A stretch of DNA of 64,000 bases from Drosophila pseudoobscura (lineage: Eukaryota; Arthropoda; Insecta; Diptera; Drosophilidae). Positions 57,064 to 64,000 of the stretch are shown piece after piece. Numbering within the stretch: the first letter of the stretch is position 1; each line of letters starts with the position of its first letter. The DNA is taken from positions 12,165,001 through 12,229,000 of the forward strand of contig NC_046681.1 of assembly GCF_009870125.1 (NCBI RefSeq), in the 5' to 3' direction. Position numbers and translations under genes: made by a program. The notes beneath the pieces are model-generated. The model searched no databases, had not been told where the DNA came from, and saw nothing but the letters and a program-made list of their open reading frames with translations.

Positions 57064-60000
57064 CGAAAGGTCAAGGATAATGGATTGCCTGGGGTCAGAG
57101 CTCTGGAACTTTTCCAGAATTGATTGCACTTGCACTGGAGTCTCTGTCTGACTGTGGTTTAATCATTACGTTTAAATCTAATAGAGCAGCTCCTTCGATG
57201 CCCTCCACTTAACCCCCATTCCTCCCCAGTACTTGATGGGATACAAGTGTTTCAGAGTCTGTGTTTTTTCTTTTTTTTTTCAGTTTGTTTTTTGTTTTGC
57301 AACAACATTTTTCATTTTGTTTTATAGCCAAGCTTAACGAATGGTGGACACGGGTCAAGTCAGACCTCCACACACACAGTTGGGTCTCTGTCTCGTCACT
57401 CCCCGTCCACGTCCACGTCCACGTACGGCGTACGATTATCTCGGACCCCATACCTCGTTCATCGTTCATCGTCATCAACACTTGTCATTGTTGCAGGTGA
57501 GCTTTTGCTGTAACTGATTTGAGTTTTTTGATAAAATTTCTGAACCGCGCAGAGCGGAGGGTAGCAGTCGTTGCCCATTTAACCGCTTGACAAACGCACT
57601 CCTCACGTACGGCTAATTAACGCGCGTTTTAAGGCCTCGCTCCCGTAATCCTCTGCTCCCAACCTGGCCCCCTCCATCCCTCCCTTCCCCTCCTCTGAGC
57701 GGGGGCACGAGTCGCATTACGAGTGCATTATGGCATGGGGCTTTGTGGTGCGGTTGGAACGGTTCTCTGACGGTTGTCGTCTTACTAAGTGGTAAATGTT
57801 TCATATGACAGATAACGTTGTTGTGGGATGATACATTTTCCAAATAATGTGCATGACTTTTGGGCGTTTATAATTTTTAGATATTGTAGGGATACTTCAA
57901 ATTCTAATTATAAATATAGAGTATGGTATAACACGGATATAGTAGATCCTAGTGTCCTTTCGACAGCTTTAAGTTTTTAAAATGAATTTTAAATGTTAAA
58001 TTTGTAGAGTTTTCTTAAAACAAAGTGCCTTATCCGTAAAAAATATCTATAAGTCAAACAAAAGATACTTCTTAAAAGCTTCCTACCTCTCATTCGGCAG
58101 CAAAATGGCCGATTGGAATGTGCTGCTTAACCGGGAATTGCAGCCGAAACCAAAGACAACGAGACACCAAAATAAATGTCTTGCAATAAACCTCAAAGAA
58201 ATACATACACAAATACTTACCAATCAAAATGAACAACTCGAACATAAATCTGCGCAAGAGCCAAACGAAAAAGTAACACCAAAAGCACCAAAAAATAATG
58301 AAAAGAGGGAGATACTCGTACGTGTGTGTAGAGGAAACCATAACGAGCTTAAGTTGCTATATGTTGTACTTGTTCGCTAGAGATCGCGAAGGTTGACCGG
58401 CGGACGATGATCATGAATCATGGAGATGTTGATGTGTGATGGTGGCGCACCAGCAGCCGCAAACAGACAACGCTTTATGAGTGATATTACCGTAAGATAA
58501 TGGACCCAACGAACAGAAACCAAAGCCAAAAAAAAAAACTTTTGGGGCGTTGTCTGGGACACAGGTTGGTGAAATCTCTGGGGAGTCTGGGACTTGTGCA
58601 CCTGACCCGAAAATGTTTCACATTGCGCGAGTTACAGTTAAACGCCATTTTTTCCCTTGAATTTCGGCTCGGTTTCTTGTTGGAAGATCTCTTGTTACGA
58701 GCGAGAAAGCCAAGCCAACCTCAAAAAAGGGGAGAGACATGGGATCCCATGGCATCCGACAGTAGCCGACAATTTGTTTGTCTGAAATGGTTGGTCGGGC
58801 CATTAATATGTTGTTGGAGAGAGGAGGATGCCCTCGAAAATAAAATGAAACCACAGATAGTCGGCCACGCCTCGAGGGCGCAACGGTAAATGGCCCCAAG
58901 ATGTTATTTTTTAGCCTGATCTTTTTCTCTGTAGTTTAGTTTTTTTTTTCTGACCCATGGTTTATTCACCTGTCGTCATAGCCAGCCAGCCACTGTGAGC
59001 TTAAATTAAAATTTAAATTGCTATAACACTTTGTGGTTGTTGCTGTTTATCTTAATGAAACTTTTTAAATCACTTTTAAGAGTCAGTCGTCGGGGGCTAT
59101 TAAAGCATACGCTATAGTATACTCGTATATAAAGCTCGCACTCTCTCGGCTCTCTTTGATTTAAATGCATTTAATTTTGAGGCATGTGAAAATTAATTAC
59201 ATTTAATTAGCCATTCCCTACATTCATACGAGCGGAGCGCACTCGTACAAGTTGCCGTTGACGTTGACCGCCTTTAATTGTTTTATAATTTCAATTTTCG
59301 TTTATCCAATGCACACAAACCCCTACATTATTGTTGAGTACAAAGACCAGAAACGAATAAAACTGTTTATGCATGGCCCATCCAGTAGCTCTGACTTTAT
59401 GGCCCCCTCCCAAAAAAAAAAGAGTTAGGAGAACGATCGTGAAGTTGCATATGGAAGGTCATACGACTGGATTCTTTAATTGAATTTCAAACGAAATGTA
59501 CTTGGTGGGTTTCTGGGCTTAACAAAATTAAACGGAAGCCCCGCTCTACTTTGAATCCCCTCGTAGATCAATCTCTGTGTTGGACAGAAATCAATCTGCG
59601 AGTTGGAGTTTATTTGTGCGAGTATTCAACTCAATTAGGGTCAAACTTTAAGGTGCCTTCCCTTCTAAGTAATCAAGACCAAGGAAATCTGCTTTCAAAA
59701 GAATCTAAAACTAAACAGCCAAGAAATACAAATGGGTATTTAAGCAATTGGGAACAAGCCATTGCCATTATATTTGGTTGAGGCGCACAGCGTTCGAATG
59801 GGATCCCAAGAGTAGCACACCCAAACCCCTGGCTATTTTATATAACAGGAAAATATATGCCTGATTATACTAATACTTCATAATTTAGAACACAGATGTA
59901 GGCACCTTTCCTTACCCAAACTTCTTGGTGGAACTAATCGAAGTTTTTCTCATATGATTTGATTATTACTTCGCACCCGTTTTCGTTCTAGGTACCTCAT

Positions 60001-60558
60001 ATTCGTTTCGTTAGGTGCACATTTTTCTGTTTATTCCACCATAAACATATCTCACATTTGTCACTTGCCATTAAGAATATAATGGGGATTCTATTCTTTA
60101 CGTAAATGTGCCCCATGTGACGCACACAGAGTTCTCGCCCCAGAGGTTAATGTCTATCATCTGGCTGGAAGCACTTCGACGTCTGTCAACCAGCAGAAAC
60201 TACTTTTTGTGCTCGAACACACACAAAATGGAACTTGTTTGAATACGAAAAAAAAAGCACAAAGAATGCTTTTATCTGCAATTAAAGTAAATTTAATTAA
60301 ACAGCAAAACTGAGAAAACGGCAAACGGTGAACAGTGGGCAGTACAGTGCAAGTCAAGACCTGCTGCCGCCCCATAGAATCCAGAGAGATCTCTCATCTA
60401 GTGACAATTTATGGCACAGTTTGGCATTCGTATAACCAAAACGTGGTACGAAGCGAAGGAGTTGGGGGCACGGGCACTGGGAGATCGCAAAGATCGCACA
60501 GATCTCTTCATTGTGGCACGTTGAAGACTGTCAACAATTTTGATGAAAATAATTGGCC

Positions 60559-60590
60559 CAGCAGCAGCAGCAGCAGCAGCGGCAGCAGCT
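60559..60590. repeat. CAG/GGC trinucleotide repeat
   Basis: (CAG)n with one GGC interruption, about 32 bp. It creates short poly-Ser and poly-Ala false frames on the two strands. Confidence 0.85.
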
Positions 60591-60848
60591 GTGGGCGACG
60601 ACGGCGCTCGTTCCCAATTACGGGACTGGGGGCGATAAAATGCGTACGTGTTCATAAATATTGTCAATTAGCGAAGGACCCAGCAGCCCAGCAGCTCAGC
60701 AGCTCAGCATCGATGAGCAAAAGAGCAGAACGAACCGATCGACCCAAGCAAAGCTGGGAGATTGAAAGCTAATTGCAACTGCAACTGCAGCATCGAGTGG
60801 AAACAAGTTACGCAACAATCATCAATGGGGATTGAGTTACATTTACGA

Positions 60849-60882
60849 TCTGTCTGTCTGTCTGTCTGTGTGTCTGTCTGTC
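60849..60882. repeat. TCTG tetranucleotide repeat
   Basis: (TCTG)n of about 34 bp with a GTGTG interruption. Confidence 0.85.
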
Positions 60883-61480
60883 GGTAGCGTCTCCTCAATG
60901 CAATGCCATGCCTCCTCGCGGCGGCTGGTTTGATTGATCAAACGGTGACAATATGGCACTTACGGGTGCAATCAAAAGGAGGATGGATCGGTTCCCAAAC
61001 TCCCTCTTTGACCGTACTCCGCCTACCCGCCTACTCGCCTACCCCAATCATTATTTTATAAAGCGTGCTGACTGCATAGCAAAGCGTTGCCATTGCCTGA
61101 ATGCCGCTTGATTAGCTCCCAGCTTCCCAGCTACAGCTACAGCTTCAGCTTCAGTTCCATCTCTGACTTCACATTGGAGTTTTGCCGATGAGGAAGCTAG
61201 TAGTAGCTAGTACTAGTACTTATTGATGTGCGCCTCTGGTTCCAAGCAATTCACATTCCTCCCTCTGGGCATTTTCGATCTCAGCAGTTAATCCTTTAGT
61301 TAATTAAATTAATTAAATGTTCCAATTGCTGCTTGGGGGATTTGAGTGATGATGCATCAGTGAATTATTGACAGTTTTAGTGCATAAAATTGAATGGCAT
61401 GCTTGTGAATGGCTGGTGGTAGTATCTTTCAAAGGATGGTTGCTGCTGGCTGCATGAAAGAGTGAAAGTTTAGTTAAGGT

Positions 61481-61759
61481 TCACGCCAAGGATAGAATAA
61501 AAAGGTGGTCAATGGTAGCTTTAAATGATGGTGGATTGTAAAAGACTATAGGTATGTCTAACCTCCGATAATAAAACCTGTACTGGATATTACGTTCTAA
61601 GCTCTTCTCTGTTGACAGAGGTTTTTTATGGAGGGTGCTGCAATAGCACTTTCGAAGCATTTTTGTCTTCACATAACTCCAAACGTCTTTGAAATATTCT
61701 TGGTATTCTGCACGTTTACCCATCTTCACCGCATCTCGAAAGCCATTATATTGACACAA
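61481..61759 (-). other. Unidentified open frame, possible coding remnant
   Basis: A 92-codon minus-strand frame with a protein-like, Lys/Tyr/Arg-rich composition (VKMGKRAEYQEYFKDVWSYVK, then a Cys/Lys segment). Upstream in the same frame the sequence stays open for a few more codons (HGRKRL) and then meets stops. I do not recognise a family. It may be a decayed transposon or gene fragment, or chance. Confidence 0.2.
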
Positions 61760-62775
61760 CCTCTTACGACCATGGCGTCATTCTCAAATACCCCTTTGCA
61801 AGAAGTGCCATCCATCAAAAGTTTCGCTTTTCGAAGCGAAGAAAGTGTTTGGCCATAAATGCACCTCACTTCATTTCACCCCACATTGATGGCACCTTTA
61901 GTTCCGGCTACTCAGGCGGCAAAAACGTATTAAATAACTAAGTCAAATAACAGAATCATAAACAGAAACCCCCGGAAAATAAAACTGGGTGTTAATCAAT
62001 TATACGTCACTGGAAATTCGAGACCCGAGACTCGATAACAGGGCGCCCACAAAAGCCTCGATCGATGGACAATGGGACGGCTTTGTCCACAAACAGACCA
62101 TGGATTTGTCTTGAGAAACGGTAGCTTCTCGATCAAATGAAATATTGCTACACAATATTCGAATATTCGTTGTGTCTCCAACATTTGTTTACCATTTTTA
62201 CCATTTTTGTTTTAGTGTTTTTATGATGACGCTAATGAAAACGTCGATTGCATTGTTCGTTGAGGCTGTAAAACATGAATAAATAAATTTGAGACTCGTG
62301 ACATTTGTAAAATGTTTTAGCGACTCAATAAACCCAATTTCACAGCCACTAGTGCCGAGTGCCAAACAGAGACCACCATCGTCACTATGCTCTGAACTGA
62401 ACTGATCTGATCCATTTGTGTTCGAAATGATAATTGTCGGCTAATTGCGCCAAAGGCTCGGCAATCGAAGACGACAGCCCCCAGGACGGTGTCTTGGCGG
62501 TTGTCTGGTTGGGTTTTTATTGCGGCTTTTTGTCGGTTCCGCATTTTTTGAGGCAGGCGCCCGCTGATTGACGGCGAAAATGTAACCGTCACAGGTTACA
62601 TATGAGAAGTGAGAGAGACAGACAGGCAGTGACAGAGACAGGGCAGACAGGCAGACAGTGTCACAGTGGGACAGAAACAGGCTGGGCAGCTCCTCCGGAT
62701 GTGAAGCCGTGAGGATGTTGACGTTTAACTGTGTCGCTAATTGGGCGATTTTATTTTTTGTTTCCCCTCGATCTG

Positions 62776-62800
62776 TCCATCCATCCATCTATCCATCCAC
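62776..62800. repeat. ATCC tetranucleotide repeat
   Basis: (ATCC)n with a CTATCC variant, about 25 bp. Confidence 0.8.
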
Positions 62801-63747
62801 TCAGTCTACCCAACTCCCTCCCAACCCTTTTGACAAATGACAATCAGCTAAGAGATATTGTCGTCTGATGGACAGAAGTCTGTCTGACTTCCTTTTCTCT
62901 AGCGGCTAGCTGTAAAAGAAACTCTGGAAAAACGGTTCAATAGGAATTTAGGTCGGCATTAAACAGCACAAATTAATGTCGAAATGTATTAACCTCTCAT
63001 CGCAATGCTATTTTATCTCATTAAAATTCTTCATTAGGAAAATCATTGATATTGGATTCAAGGTGGTCAGGGGTTTCCTTTAGTCTCAAGAGATAGTTGA
63101 TAGTTATACCAGCTATAAAATATTTAGACTATAATATTCCAATGTCTGAAATCCAATCCATATCCCGATCTAGACCAACTCCCCCAAAGATCCCTGCCAT
63201 TCACTTCTCTCAACCGCTTGTGCAACGCTTAAGGAACTTCATTAAAGCATTTTAAGACAAATAGTCAACTAAATGATTTCCACAAATAACAAAAAGCTAA
63301 AAACCTTTTCCTTTCATTAAGCTAAAGACTCCTTTGGGCTCTCCAGCTCTCCTCTAGTCTGATTGACATGAAAATGCTTAAAGTTTACCTTAAAACAATG
63401 ATAGAAATGTGGCCTGGCCGCCTTCGGAGCTGGGGTCCATAACCCAGAGCTGGCCGGAGAGCACCTGCTGTGCTCTGCTTCGTAACACAAAATCTCGACT
63501 TCTGGGTAAAACATTTTTTAATAAATATTATAAAATGGGAGCTGCGACAAACTGAAGAAAAAACGCCAAGCAACAAAAATAGTTTACAAGAAAAACAATT
63601 AAACAAAAAAAAGAGAAAAAAACTAAACAAAGAAACGCAGCTAAAGACCCTAAAAAATGTCAACTGTTTTTGCCGCTGTCCGCCTTGGAAGCTGCCTGTC
63701 ACTGGAGTGGAGGCTCCTCTGGCGGTGACTCTGTTTCCAAGTTTGAA

Positions 63748-63981
63748 TCAAAAGCCTCCCCAACCATTCCATCCAGCTATCCATAGGCTACACAGACCGA
63801 AACACAGACTCCAGAGTGCCTGACGGCGGTCCAGGCCTGTCATAAAACAATTAAGTTTAATTTTGTCACCGTGCCCGAGGTACCCCAGGCCCCAAGTGGT
63901 GTCCCAAGTAGCACCCATAGCAGCCAGTAGCAACAGCATCAGTCCGTATCCCCGTCTCTGAGCAATTAACGCATGTTTCAT
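63748..63981 (-). CDS. Possible first exon with a signal peptide
   Basis: The minus-strand frame begins MKHALIAQRR followed by a hydrophobic core (LMLLLLAAMGA), a typical signal-peptide shape with a likely cleavage after the Ala-rich end. The ATG context CCACTATGAAA is acceptable. A donor, CACG|GTGACA, would end the exon at 63870 in phase 1 (37 codons plus 1 nt). If so, the rest of the frame down to 63748 is intron. The following exons would lie to the left, but I find no convincing partner within the window. The first exon of a secreted or cell-surface gene is the best reading. Low certainty. Confidence 0.33.
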   Translation of the reverse strand: MKHALIAQRRGYGLMLLLLAAMGATWDTTWGLGYLGHGDKIKLNCFMTGLDRRQALWSLCFGLCSLWIAGWNGWGGF

Positions 63982-64000
63982 AGTGGTTATTGTCGTTGCT

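Larger units (their letters stand above)
57500..63747. other. Intergenic region with simple repeats
   Basis: No gene is recognised in this 6.2 kb. Seen: CAG repeats at 60559-60590 and 60678-60710, TCTG repeats at 60849-60882, AGCTAC/AGCTTC units near 61121-61157, and ATCC units at 62776-62800. A 92-codon minus-strand frame at 61481-61759 is listed separately. Other open frames appear to be chance or repeat-driven. Confidence 0.5.

Noticed and set aside
58105..58380. 91-codon plus-strand frame starting MADWNVLL
   Set aside because: A-rich Lys/Asn/Glu translation without a domain. The start looks fair, but the downstream codons look like non-coding A-rich sequence.
60335..60772. 145-codon plus-strand frame over CAG repeats
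   Set aside because: Length is due to the CAG run. No family resemblance on either strand.
1..64000. CRISPR arrays, operons, bacterial-type features
   Set aside because: No regularly spaced direct repeats with unique spacers. Introns, UTRs and gene content are those of an insect nuclear genome.

Overview
The window looks like Drosophila nuclear DNA. It has AT-rich non-coding sequence with many CA, GA and TA microsatellites, short GT-AG introns of about 60-90 bp, and genes that are clear fly orthologues: TfIIS, vig, vas and solo. In D. melanogaster these genes sit together on chromosome arm 2L, from general knowledge. The species cannot be fixed from sequence alone. The shortened Vasa N-terminus and the divergent repeats suggest a species outside the melanogaster subgroup, but that is inference.

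Layout. Positions 1-5 kb hold no gene I can support, only low-complexity DNA and a diverged 200-bp tandem repeat. At 5.2-6.2 kb (minus) is TfIIS, two coding exons, with a palindromic DRE-like element upstream. At 6.8-7.3 kb are inverted relatives of the 200-bp repeat, then a plus-strand housekeeping-type promoter cluster and a possible non-coding exon. At 10.1-12.9 kb (minus) is vig, an RGG-rich SERBP1/HABP4 protein, three coding exons. At 14.1-19.9 kb (plus) is vas, the germline DEAD-box helicase. Its large intron 14341-18053 contains the two private exons of solo, which shares the first two vas coding exons and encodes a meiotic cohesion protein. At 20.5-20.8 kb is a decayed partial copy of vas that still holds an intron.

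From 22.1 to 55.5 kb (plus) lies one long gene for an anoctamin-8-like (TMEM16H) membrane protein of about 1282 residues in 15 constitutive-looking exons. Its first intron is 22.5 kb and hosts an intronless minus-strand gene (42653-44215) with a DUF4485-like N-terminal region. Three further exon-like segments in other introns match the flanking splice phases, so they look like optional cassette exons. Beyond the stop codon there is another exon-like segment. From 57.5 kb to the end I see mainly intergenic DNA and simple repeats, with a possible signal-peptide exon entering on the minus strand at the right edge.

How they relate. TfIIS is a general Pol II factor. vig (RISC/translation), vas (germ plasm and piRNA pathway) and solo (meiotic sister-chromatid cohesion) form a compact cluster with germline links and shared exons. 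The anoctamin and its nested gene are functionally unrelated to that cluster.
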